14,117 bases of DNA from the NCBI GenBank assembly GCA_003160265.1, contig PLQY01000071.1:1107-15223 (forward strand). Direction: 5' to 3'. The notes under the pieces were generated by a model, which was not told the DNA's origin, made no database searches, and worked only from the letters and a program-made list of their open reading frames with translations. The DNA comes from Peptococcaceae bacterium. Its GTDB lineage: Bacteria > Bacillota > DSM-12270 > Thermacetogeniales > Thermacetogeniaceae. Both the position numbers and the translations under genes were made by a program. Of the stretch, positions 1 to 7,234 are shown one piece after another; the first letter of the stretch is position 1; the number at the start of each line of letters is the position of its first letter.

Positions 1-189
1 GCTGGCCACCGACGGCGCCGGCCATGCGCCACCAAGCCGGAGTAGAGCGGCGGCGGCAACATGCTGGCCCTGGTCAGCCTTATGACAATCTTGCTGACAA
101 ATCGAGCCAGCGACAAAGAAATAGCCCCTGCTGTAAACCACAGTTGGAGAAACCAGCATGAAAGCAGAATTAAGAGGAACGCTTTTTGC
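1..189. other. Left-edge segment, no supported gene
   Basis: This stretch lies downstream of jetD. On the minus strand one frame stays open from about position 182 to the window edge and begins with a hydrophobic run (AFLLILLSCWFLQLWF), but it has no ATG/GTG start with a ribosome binding site. A second minus frame is open from an ATG at 160 to the edge, also without a Shine-Dalgarno sequence. The plus-strand frames are short and stop inside the segment. It could be the start of a further gene or the remnant of one; the sequence to the left would decide. I saw no hairpin plus T-run to end the jet transcript. Confidence 0.3.
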
Positions 190-214
190 CTATGACAACA
201 GGAACGCTTCTTGC
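175..214. repeat. 25-bp-period near-perfect repeat at the jetD end
   Basis: AGGAACGCTTTTTGC (175-189) and AGGAACGCTTCTTGC (200-214) differ at one base and start 25 bases apart, with the jetD stop codon (190-192) between them. A small tandem duplication could explain this. Because 25 is not a multiple of three, it may have altered the original C-terminus of JetD. Confidence 0.6.
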
Positions 215-1434
215 TCCAGCTTTGCTTTTTCGGCAATCATCAATTGAATGACACCATGAAACTGGGCATACTCCGGCAATTCGAGCAGCTTTTTCAGCTC
301 AGCTTGATACTTTTCGCCAAAGCCTACCCAATGCTGTCTCCGGGATATGAACGCCTCCCTGTCCATGAGATGCGGCATCAATTCCGGAATTATACTGGAC
401 TGCAACCGGCAAAAAATTCTGAACCCGCCCAGATCGATGTCCGACCAGTGGCGAAACTCCACTCCATACCAGTGCCCGCTCTCATAAACTTTCCGGAAAA
501 ATGCCCCTCGCGCCGGGCTGTAAAAACCGCCGTGGAAGATTACCAGTTCGTCATCGCTTTTGCTACTGAAAATATAGTTGAGGTAGTTGGCCTTGTTCTC
601 GATGAACAAGATCTTTTTGACGGATGGCAGGCTGATGATTTCCAAATCTGCAACCGTCGGCGAATTGATGGTGGCGCCGTGCTTGAATGCGGAGAAGTCC
701 ACCAGATTGCCCGTCAGCTTGCCGACCATACTGCCGCTGAATTCGATCTGCTCCGGCGATCTTACGAGGCCCACCTGAGATAAAACCTCGTCGTCGGACG
801 GCGCATCCAGGTCGCCATCCTCGTCGACCAGGTATTTCCGGATGATGCTGGCCACTTTCCCCCGCACATTGTTTTCAAAGTATTTGGAATTTCCAAAGTA
901 CTGGAGGCTGAAGGCACGTTCGAGGCATTCCTCGCCTCCCCGGTCATTGATTCCTTGCAGGGCAGTCAGCACGGCCCTTGCCTGCTCGACATCATCCGGG
1001 AGCAAAGGCGCGGCACGCCTTCTAGCTTCTATGGCCGCCCGGGTAGTGGATAGAAACTCATGCAGCCACGGCAACGCAGCAGACTGACTGCAGTCCAGGA
1101 CCATGGACAGGATGGTATTTACCTTGTCCTTTTTGGGAGTCCGGCCTGCCGACTCGTAGGCACAGGGGAGATTGTCCAGGCGCAACCAGACCCGGCTTAA
1201 AATATTGCCATTCTCGTGCGGCAGCCAATCGTACCCGACTGTGCCCTGTTCAGCGAGGTCATGGACAATCGAGTTGACCAGGCTCCGGGTCTCGCTTTTT
1301 TCAATATCATACTCCGGGAACTCCGCGGATAGCCGGATCATGATCCTGCGCCGGGCTGTGCTCTCATCCAGGTAGGCCCGGCTTCTTTCAAACTTGTCGA
1401 GCAGCTTGTCGAGCAAACGTTGCTTATAGTTCAT
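190..1434 (-). CDS. jetD: Wadjet nuclease subunit JetD
   Basis: JetD (MksG-like, DUF2220 family, sometimes with an N-terminal DUF3322-type region) is the nuclease of the Wadjet anti-plasmid system. It is related to topoisomerase VI/Spo11 and cuts circular DNA held by the JetABC SMC complex. The 414-aa length is normal for the family. Residues 1 to about 260 form the basic, helical N-terminal part. The Toprim-like domain starts near 270: a strand ending in Glu279-Asn280 (LFIENKANY) is followed by Asp332-x-Asp334 (HWSDIDLGGFRIF), the expected metal-binding acidic residues, so the nuclease looks intact. The ATG overlaps the jetC stop codon in an ATGA arrangement, which implies translational coupling. 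It is the last gene of the jet operon. The family assignment rests on these motifs plus the gene order A-B-C-D. A 25-bp tandem duplication spans its stop codon. Confidence 0.95.
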   Translation of the reverse strand: MNYKQRLLDKLLDKFERSRAYLDESTARRRIMIRLSAEFPEYDIEKSETRSLVNSIVHDLAEQGTVGYDWLPHENGNILSRVWLRLDNLPCAYESAGRTPKKDKVNTILSMVLDCSQSAALPWLHEFLSTTRAAIEARRRAAPLLPDDVEQARAVLTALQGINDRGGEECLERAFSLQYFGNSKYFENNVRGKVASIIRKYLVDEDGDLDAPSDDEVLSQVGLVRSPEQIEFSGSMVGKLTGNLVDFSAFKHGATINSPTVADLEIISLPSVKKILFIENKANYLNYIFSSKSDDELVIFHGGFYSPARGAFFRKVYESGHWYGVEFRHWSDIDLGGFRIFCRLQSSIIPELMPHLMDREAFISRRQHWVGFGEKYQAELKKLLELPEYAQFHGVIQLMIAEKAKLEQEAFLLS

Positions 1435-4400
1435 CTTGCCGCCTCATCATAGCTCTTCCTGCCATCGAAGCATTTGACGCAGGTGTTAGTTCCGGTGCGC
1501 AGCACGCACAGGTTCCGGTCCACCAGCGGAGCGATGTCCCCCACTTTCTCCGGAGGAGCCGCCAAGATAGCCTGAAACCCGAACTGCCTCAGCATCCTGA
1601 TGCTCTCCTGGATTCTCTCGCCATCCATCTTGTTGAATACTTCGTCGAAGATGATCAGCCGGATGGTGTTCATCGATTCACCTTTGCGGCTGATATGGTA
1701 GAGTTGGGCAAAGGATGCCAGCATGGCAATGTAGAAGGGAGTTTGCGTTTCGCCTCCGGATTTTATATGCAGCGTTTTGGACAGCCGGCCGCCCCGACCG
1801 CTCTCGTCTTTGACTTCCAGATCAAAATCCAGGTAGGTCCGGTAATCGGTATACCTGGCGATATTCTGTTCAATCTCCACCCGGCTGTCGGCATTCGGCG
1901 CCTCATCCACATCGACGATCAACCGGAACAGTTCTTCGATGGCATCGCCATGCTTGTCCTGGAAGGCGGCCGAGAACAGATTATAACCCTTCAGCAGCAT
2001 CTCGTCCATGATCATGTCGTAAAATTTCTTATTGGACTCTTTAGGAGCGATCAGAAAGCGATAGCGGTCGGTTCCAAAGCTGCTCTCCTTCAGGGCGGCA
2101 TTGAGTTCGTCAATCTGCCTTCTGACCGTGTCAATGTTGGATTTGAGCTTGGCCAGAAAATCCTCCCGGAACCGTTCCTGGGCTTGTTCCTTGGCATGCC
2201 GGATCCGTTCCTTATATGCCGGTAGGCCCACATCCCGGAGTTCCGCCAGCTCTTTGTCGTAGGGTTCGTTGCCATCCAGGGCCGGGTCGTGGGGCATACG
2301 GTAAGCCTCATTGTAGGCCGCGCGGATCTTGATCAGATCACCCTTCTTTTTCGACTCCTGGCTGGTCGTGCGCGCGATCTGCGAGTAGAAATTATTATAG
2401 ATATCTTTGGCTGATTTCCCGGTTTTCAGCTCTTTTAAAAACCTGGGCTCACCCTTTTCCTCAATCCAGTCGTCCGGGAACCGTTCCTTGATATGTGTCA
2501 GCCTATTGTCTGCATTTTCCCGCTCACCGGGAATCTCCTTGGACTCAATGTTCTGGTTGTTGGTCTCCGCTTTGGTGATGCATCTATTCAACTCAGTTTT
2601 CCTGATCTCCAGCTCACTGATTGCTACCCCCAGATCTTCGATCTGAGCATCGAGCTTGGATAACCAGGTCAGGTCAAGCGCTCCTAGTTGTTCAAGCACC
2701 AGATGGAGCTGATGCTCCAGATCGGGCAGCGCCGCCGCCTGGCCGATGACCCCCAGAGTGTAGCTCGATTCGTTGCTGTTGATGACGCCCATCCCGGCTA
2801 GCTGCTTCAGTATCTCCAACCGGCCGCTGTAAAATTGCGCGGCAATTGTCAATGAGGCTATCTCCTGTTTCTTCAGCCTGATCTGCTCCTCGATCGCTCT
2901 TTTGCCAATGTAGGGAGACTGCCACCGGTCCGGGTTGAGCTGCCTGGCCACGAAGCCCTGGTACAACATGCAACTGTCGGTAATCGACCGGTCATGATTT
3001 CGCAAATCCTCGACCTGATCGCACTTGATCAGGCGACCCATGGTGAAATCGACAAACAGCCTGGCGTATTGATTGCCGGTCTCGACCTCTTCCGCCAGGC
3101 TGCCGCTCTGCCTTGAGGGCGCCTGGACGGCCAGTTTGCCGGTATCCACCACGCCCCAGTCATAAAAGCCCCGGTCAAACTTCAGCCGGTCGTAAATCTG
3201 CAGCGCCTCGATGAAATACTCCGGTTCCACGATCAGGTAGAACTTCTGAGTGCGCAGGTACGCCTCCACCGCCTTGCCCCAGCGAACATCCCGGATTTCA
3301 AGCAAATCAGCCAGAATGTGCACGTCGACCTGCCGACTGTACTTTTTGGCCAGGGATGTGGCAATCTCGTTTCTCAACTCCAGCAGTTTCCGGTCGTAGG
3401 GCTTGTTGCCCTTCTCCAATTCCTCTACCTGCTGGCGCTTTTCTGTTAACATATTTTGGGCGTCATGCAGCAAACGGCTGAACGTATTACGAAGCCCAAG
3501 CGCAGTCTCCCGCAACTGCTCGATATCTTGCCGCAATTCCGAAAAGCCTGCCGCGCCCAGACCAGCCAGACATCCGGCGTCTGCATCCACCAGGAGCTGG
3601 GCGTATTGTGCCGCCCGGATGCCGCACTCGCAGAGCCGATCCCAGTCAGTCATTGTATCAGAGGACATCAGGCTGGCGGGGTCCGCCTCACCAGGATCCT
3701 GGAGGGCACTCAAGTGGCGTGTGCATTCCCTCCAGACCAGACCGTATCTCCGCATGTTGTTGGTGATCTGTTTCAGATCTTCCTTGATCTTACCGATTTT
3801 CTCTGTTAGTTGGTTTTTCTCTCGGTCTAGTTCATCCATTTTGCGGTAGATATCTGATGTGATCTTGTCTCTGGTCAGCCGCTCTTTCTCTTCTCGCAAT
3901 TTGCCCATCTCCAGCCCGCACTTTACCAGGTCGGCAGAACGCAGGGCGATCTCCTCGTTGTTCTTCCTGAGACTCTCCTGCAGCCCGGCTAATGCTTCCA
4001 GGGCGATCTGGCGCTGTGCCCGTTCGACGATATAGGTCTGGATATCCAGGCGCAGCTTCTCATCCACCCATTCGGCGTACTGACGGGCAATCTCTTCCAT
4101 ATTGGCGATGCGGGATGACATTTCGTCGGCCTGATATTCGAGCTGCTTGTAATAGCGGATATTATCCTGCATGAGCGTGATGTCAACGCTTTTGTCAATA
4201 TCGCACACCGAATCGGTGATAAAGCTCTCGATATTGTTGATGGGAGCGAAGGGCACGGCTTTTTTGATCAGCCTGAAAAATCGATCATTCAATCCACCAA
4301 ATTTTCCTTTGATGGCCTCCCGGTAGCTGGTATTAGTATCTGGAAATTCGTACTGCCCTTTTTTATAGTTCTTGGCGAAATAGTTTTTCAAAGCCGTATA

Positions 4401-4847
4401 GTTCATGGGTATGTTGCCTGCCACAAAACCGTTCTCCGGAAAGGCAGCTTCGAGCCAGAAGAACCGGTGTTCATCTGCATCGTCCTTATAGCAGTCAAAA
4501 ACGACGCCCAGGGTGAAATCACTGTGCTTCAAGGTATCATGAAACTCGCAGGCAATGTAGCTGGTAAACTGTTTGCCCTGGCGTTTGGCATTTTCCTCGC
4601 CATTATTACTCTCGTTGCCATAATCTCCGCGCAGATATCCTTTCAAAGTCCTGGCAGACTTGTTACTGGCCGCCTTGTTGAAAAAGTGGCCGCTGGTATC
4701 GCCGAGCAGTACCAGTTGCAGAGCGTCAATGATGGTGGACTTACCGGCGGCGGTGCGCCCTGTCAAGAAACTGATCCTTTCAAAGTCAATCGTTTCATCC
4801 TCAAAGTAATGCCATTTGATAAGCCGCATCCTTTTAAGGAGCTTCAT
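1431..4847 (-). CDS. jetC: Wadjet SMC-like ATPase JetC
   Basis: JetC (MksB-like) is the SMC-type ATPase of Wadjet. It dimerises, is bridged by the kleisin JetA and binds JetB, and is thought to extrude DNA loops until a small circle is recognised and handed to JetD. The 1138-aa protein shows the full ABC ATPase set: Walker A at 30-38 (GRTAAGKST), the ABC signature at about 1030-1033 (SGGE) and Walker B at about 1065-1069 (IIFDE). Long charged, heptad-like segments run through roughly residues 225-460 and 660-960. Between them lies a globular stretch (about 500-640) that should be the hinge. The ATG shares an ATGA with the jetB stop, and the stop overlaps the jetD start the same way, so the three genes are coupled. 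The length and undamaged motifs argue for a functional gene. Other SMC-like proteins (SbcC, MukB) are excluded by the neighbours. Confidence 0.96.
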   Translation of the reverse strand: MKLLKRMRLIKWHYFEDETIDFERISFLTGRTAAGKSTIIDALQLVLLGDTSGHFFNKAASNKSARTLKGYLRGDYGNESNNGEENAKRQGKQFTSYIACEFHDTLKHSDFTLGVVFDCYKDDADEHRFFWLEAAFPENGFVAGNIPMNYTALKNYFAKNYKKGQYEFPDTNTSYREAIKGKFGGLNDRFFRLIKKAVPFAPINNIESFITDSVCDIDKSVDITLMQDNIRYYKQLEYQADEMSSRIANMEEIARQYAEWVDEKLRLDIQTYIVERAQRQIALEALAGLQESLRKNNEEIALRSADLVKCGLEMGKLREEKERLTRDKITSDIYRKMDELDREKNQLTEKIGKIKEDLKQITNNMRRYGLVWRECTRHLSALQDPGEADPASLMSSDTMTDWDRLCECGIRAAQYAQLLVDADAGCLAGLGAAGFSELRQDIEQLRETALGLRNTFSRLLHDAQNMLTEKRQQVEELEKGNKPYDRKLLELRNEIATSLAKKYSRQVDVHILADLLEIRDVRWGKAVEAYLRTQKFYLIVEPEYFIEALQIYDRLKFDRGFYDWGVVDTGKLAVQAPSRQSGSLAEEVETGNQYARLFVDFTMGRLIKCDQVEDLRNHDRSITDSCMLYQGFVARQLNPDRWQSPYIGKRAIEEQIRLKKQEIASLTIAAQFYSGRLEILKQLAGMGVINSNESSYTLGVIGQAAALPDLEHQLHLVLEQLGALDLTWLSKLDAQIEDLGVAISELEIRKTELNRCITKAETNNQNIESKEIPGERENADNRLTHIKERFPDDWIEEKGEPRFLKELKTGKSAKDIYNNFYSQIARTTSQESKKKGDLIKIRAAYNEAYRMPHDPALDGNEPYDKELAELRDVGLPAYKERIRHAKEQAQERFREDFLAKLKSNIDTVRRQIDELNAALKESSFGTDRYRFLIAPKESNKKFYDMIMDEMLLKGYNLFSAAFQDKHGDAIEELFRLIVDVDEAPNADSRVEIEQNIARYTDYRTYLDFDLEVKDESGRGGRLSKTLHIKSGGETQTPFYIAMLASFAQLYHISRKGESMNTIRLIIFDEVFNKMDGERIQESIRMLRQFGFQAILAAPPEKVGDIAPLVDRNLCVLRTGTNTCVKCFDGRKSYDEAAR

Positions 4848-5488
4848 TGGTCGTCTTCATCCTCCCCGGCGGCATCTTCGTTGTCAACGCCATCTTCGTC
4901 TGCAGCAATTACATCCTGCAGCCTGCTGATACTGTCATTGCTGACGACGAGTAAAATGGACGGGAGGATCAGCATCTTGGTATCAGGTTCGGGCCACTGT
5001 CCATCCATTTTTTCGATAATATGATGATAGGCCAACTGGCGCAGGCTCATCGTCAGCTCTTTGATTGGCGGTCTCTTGGAGATCAGCCCCAAGGTGATCA
5101 TCTTCTGGACAATCTGGCCGGTGGTCGTCAAGATCTCGCGGCGCAGGGTAACTTTCTCCCGCTCCTCCTCGTAGATCAGTTTGAGCACAAAGAGGATCAG
5201 CGTCGTGCCGCGGCCGAGCCGGATCCGGTTCTGCTCGTAGGCGTTTTCCAGGGCGATCACCCCGTAGTCATTGTCCTTTAGCAGCGCCCACCCGGCGTAC
5301 TGCAGGTAGTCCTGGAACAGATCAAAGTGCCTTTCCACGAAGCGGTAGTCGGGATTGATCTTCATGGACATATTTTTCTGGTCAAACGTGTTCCTGATGA
5401 CAAATGTGTGAGACAGCATCAGGTTGACCAGTCTGATGAATTCCTCTCTGTCGGAGCTTGAGAGAGCCTCATGCTGTTCTACCCACAC
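4844..5488 (-). CDS. jetB: Wadjet KITE-like subunit JetB
   Basis: JetB (MksE-like, DUF6063-type) is the small winged-helix KITE subunit that binds the kleisin JetA in the SMC complex. The assignment rests mainly on its place between the JetA-like gene and jetC and on its helical, winged-helix-like body (for example residues around RREILTTTGQIVQKMITLGL). I chose the GTG at 5488, giving 214 aa, because AAAGG lies nine bases upstream. The frame stays open to 5566, but those extra codons lie inside jetA and have no ribosome binding site; a GTG at 5497 abuts the AAAGG and is less likely. With this start the gene overlaps the end of jetA by 20 bases, and its TGA overlaps the jetC ATG. The last 20 or so residues are almost all acidic (a Glu/Asp tail), possibly an electrostatic or regulatory tail. 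I infer the function from the operon rather than from motif identity. Confidence 0.87.
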   Translation of the reverse strand: MWVEQHEALSSSDREEFIRLVNLMLSHTFVIRNTFDQKNMSMKINPDYRFVERHFDLFQDYLQYAGWALLKDNDYGVIALENAYEQNRIRLGRGTTLILFVLKLIYEEEREKVTLRREILTTTGQIVQKMITLGLISKRPPIKELTMSLRQLAYHHIIEKMDGQWPEPDTKMLILPSILLVVSNDSISRLQDVIAADEDGVDNEDAAGEDEDDQ

Positions 5489-6899
5489 GTTGGTCACCCT
5501 TTCTGATGAACAGCATTCTCGGAATTCTATACCCGTTGTTCTCGATGTACTCCGTTGTAAATTCAATGTTGTAGAACACGTTCCTGCTCCCGCCTTTTAT
5601 GGATGCCAGCAGCAGCATGATAAATGATTCGTCGTCCGGCAGGAGTATCTCCTGGCTGGACAGTACATCGGTACCGGCCATGGCATCACGCATGAAACTC
5701 ATCACCCGTTCATGGCTGTAGACCTTGGAGGCACGCTCCAAAAAGTCTTCCAGCGCAGCCTGCCCGGCGTCGTCTTCTCCGGGCGCCATCTCCAGCGATG
5801 TGCCCTCGCCGCCTCTTTCCCTGGCCGTCCGCGCATAGAGAGAACGTTCATCAATGTAACCCTGCCGGTAAACCTTGCAGATCCCGCTCATCTTCTCCAG
5901 CAACGCCGACCGGCGCTGCCCCCGGCTGGCGGAGACCTGCTTCAGAATCTCGACGACCTTGCCCTTGATGCTCCGGTCGTTCTCAAGAAGATACTGCATT
6001 TTCTCGGCAGAAGCCCGGGTGTATGCGGTATTCTTACGGTCAATCTCGTCCAGCATCTCATCCAGGTGGTGCTCATAGATATCCATGATGTACCCGATTT
6101 TCAGGATGATATCTTCAGCAGCCTCTTCCTTCGTCCGGTACTTGTGCTGTAACACGGCCTGTTCACAGAGCTGCTCCTGGATATCGGGGCTTGTCAGCCA
6201 TCTGCTCAGGATATCCAGAATGGGGGCCCGGAAACGCGGCACGGAATCAAAAGTTTTTATCGGATGGTAGAACTGTTCAATCACCTGATTCCGGTAATCG
6301 TCGAAATGGCTCCTGAGCACTTCGTTAGCCGTACTGATATCGGTGAGCTTCTGGTGAAAGCGCCGGATATTGCCATGCAGAGTTTTGAGTTCGTCCACCA
6401 ACTGGACGGTCTTATCGTAGGCGTTGGTCAGGGCGTTGACGTAGTTGTTTTGCTCCTGATCTGCTGTTTTCAGGTTGGAGTAGGTTGAATAGACATAGGA
6501 GTTGTACTCCCGGGTGCTCTCGTCGGTGAGTGAATAGAGCAAATTGATAATTTTAACCGTATAATCAGGCAGGGTGACGTTCTCCGTGAAGGAGTCCGGC
6601 TGGTACTCCGTCTCAATCCAGCCGGTATTTTTCAAATGCCTGAGGATGAAGTGGGCCGATGCGGACAGCCCCGCCCCCTCTTTACCCTCGTCGGTGATGT
6701 CGTCGTCCTCCGAAAAATCTGCGTCCACCATCATCCCGCTCAAATTGAAAATCAGCATGGACACCAGATCTGACTTGCTGATGGTCATCTCTTGTTTGAA
6801 GGCCTTTCTGAGCACAAATAGCGCTTCAACATAGAGTGCCCGGTTCTTGGAGGTAAAGACGGAAAACATGTTCCATGGAAGCACTTCAAATAGGTTCAT
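5469..6899 (-). CDS. jetA: Wadjet kleisin-like subunit JetA
   Basis: JetA (MksF-like kleisin, DUF5716-type) bridges the two JetC heads and carries JetB. From the ATG at 6899 the protein has 476 aa, the usual size. It begins MNLFEVLPWNMFSVFTSKN, which resembles the conserved start I recall for this family, then has a winged-helix-like N-terminal region, a long helical middle (about 130-300) and a conserved-looking C-terminus rich in acidic residues and hydrophobic strands. The frame is open further upstream to a TTG at 6959, next to an AAGGAGG at about 6951-6957. A TTG at 6914 has AGGAG four bases before it, while the ATG at 6899 has no well-spaced site, so the exact start is uncertain by up to 20 codons. 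It is the first gene of the jet operon. With the JetB pair it points to the type II-like Wadjet set, an assignment from memory. Confidence 0.87.
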   Translation of the reverse strand: MNLFEVLPWNMFSVFTSKNRALYVEALFVLRKAFKQEMTISKSDLVSMLIFNLSGMMVDADFSEDDDITDEGKEGAGLSASAHFILRHLKNTGWIETEYQPDSFTENVTLPDYTVKIINLLYSLTDESTREYNSYVYSTYSNLKTADQEQNNYVNALTNAYDKTVQLVDELKTLHGNIRRFHQKLTDISTANEVLRSHFDDYRNQVIEQFYHPIKTFDSVPRFRAPILDILSRWLTSPDIQEQLCEQAVLQHKYRTKEEAAEDIILKIGYIMDIYEHHLDEMLDEIDRKNTAYTRASAEKMQYLLENDRSIKGKVVEILKQVSASRGQRRSALLEKMSGICKVYRQGYIDERSLYARTARERGGEGTSLEMAPGEDDAGQAALEDFLERASKVYSHERVMSFMRDAMAGTDVLSSQEILLPDDESFIMLLLASIKGGSRNVFYNIEFTTEYIENNGYRIPRMLFIRKGDQRVGRTA

Positions 6900-6969
6900 T
6901 GACCAAAATGACAACGGTCTCCTACAAATATCCGGAAGATCGGCGCCTTCCTCCTTCAATGTTTAGTTT

Positions 6970-7095
6970 AGCGGCATAGACACCAGCGACCAATCCAGGC
7001 TTAGGCTAATTTTTCGCCAATTGTTCCCTAAATACCTTCTAATAAGACATTTTTTAACATTTGGCCCTCCCATTATGCCGAAAAAAGCAGAAAGA
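6970..7095. repeat. Repeat copy R1, upstream of jetA
   Basis: Bases 6986-7065 align without gaps to 13488-13567 (R2) at about 67 of 80 positions. The core GGCGAAAAATTAGC (minus strand) and the end CCTGGATTGGTCGC are identical in both. The similarity resumes at both sides: AGCGGCATAGACA at 6970-6982 is identical to 13435-13447, which covers the start codons of the HEAT/SEC-C gene, and a GAAAAA(A)GCAGAAAGAA motif near 7080-7095 recurs near 13682-13696. Both copies lie just upstream of a minus-strand gene in the same orientation. R1 therefore looks like a diverged copy of the HEAT-gene leader placed ahead of jetA. Confidence 0.85.
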
Positions 7096-7119
7096 ATTGA
7101 GCTCCCAGACTAATTATCA

Positions 7120-7175
7120 TAAATCAGAAATAACTATGTCATATTATATACTTTTTTCTTAAATCAGAAATAACT
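7120..7175. promoter_or_regulatory. Paired 16-bp direct repeats, possible operator
   Basis: TAAATCAGAAATAACT occurs perfectly at 7120-7135 and 7160-7175, a 40-bp period close to four helical turns. The right copy ends one base before the TTGACA of the plus-strand promoter. Between the copies the minus strand reads TATAAT (7143-7148), a possible jet -10 element. The pair therefore sits where one DNA-binding protein could control both divergent transcripts. It may alternatively be a remnant of a local tandem duplication, since CAT follows shortly after each copy. Confidence 0.6.
7143..7171 (-). promoter_or_regulatory. Weak candidate promoter for jetABCD
   Basis: On the minus strand TATAAT (7148-7143) is a perfect -10 hexamer. 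The matching -35 at about 7171-7166 is only ATTTCT, inside the right copy of the 16-bp repeat. It would give a leader of about 240 bases crossing repeat R1 before jetA. The poor -35 suggests either activator dependence or that the real promoter is elsewhere, possibly within R1. Confidence 0.3.
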
Positions 7176-7176
7176 T

Positions 7177-7205
7177 TTGACATTCGATTTATCTTGGGTT
7201 ACACT
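7177..7205 (+). promoter_or_regulatory. Sigma-A type promoter of the DUF4143 ATPase gene
   Basis: TTGACA (7177-7182) is followed after exactly 17 bases by TACACT (7200-7205), a perfect -35 with a four-of-six -10. Transcription would start near 7212, giving a very short leader before the GTG at 7228. A 16-bp direct-repeat copy ends directly upstream of the -35 and a 14-bp palindrome lies just downstream, so repression or activation at this point is plausible. Confidence 0.65.
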
Positions 7206-7220
7206 CTTATTGAAAAGAGG

Positions 7221-7234
7221 TGATCACGTGATCA
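7221..7234. promoter_or_regulatory. Perfect 14-bp palindrome over the ATPase start codon
   Basis: TGATCACGTGATCA reads the same on both strands. It covers the end of the AGAGGTG ribosome binding site (7216-7222), the spacer and the GTG start (7228-7230). As DNA it could be an operator; as RNA it could fold and hide the start codon. It also holds two GATC methylation sites. Function is inference. Confidence 0.5.

Noticed and set aside
4467..5024. 185-codon plus-strand frame with hydrophobic stretches over the jetC/jetB junction
   Set aside because: Antisense to the Walker A end of jetC and the end of jetB. It has no ribosome binding site, and its hydrophobic runs arise from the opposite-strand codons.
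5489..5566. Longer jetB reading frame starting at 5566
   Set aside because: The extra 26 codons lie inside the end of jetA without a ribosome binding site, whereas AAAGG nine bases before the GTG at 5488 gives a clear start.
7120..7175. Short perfect direct repeats as a possible CRISPR array
   Set aside because: Only two 16-bp copies with one 24-bp spacer, in a promoter region, with no cas genes in the window.
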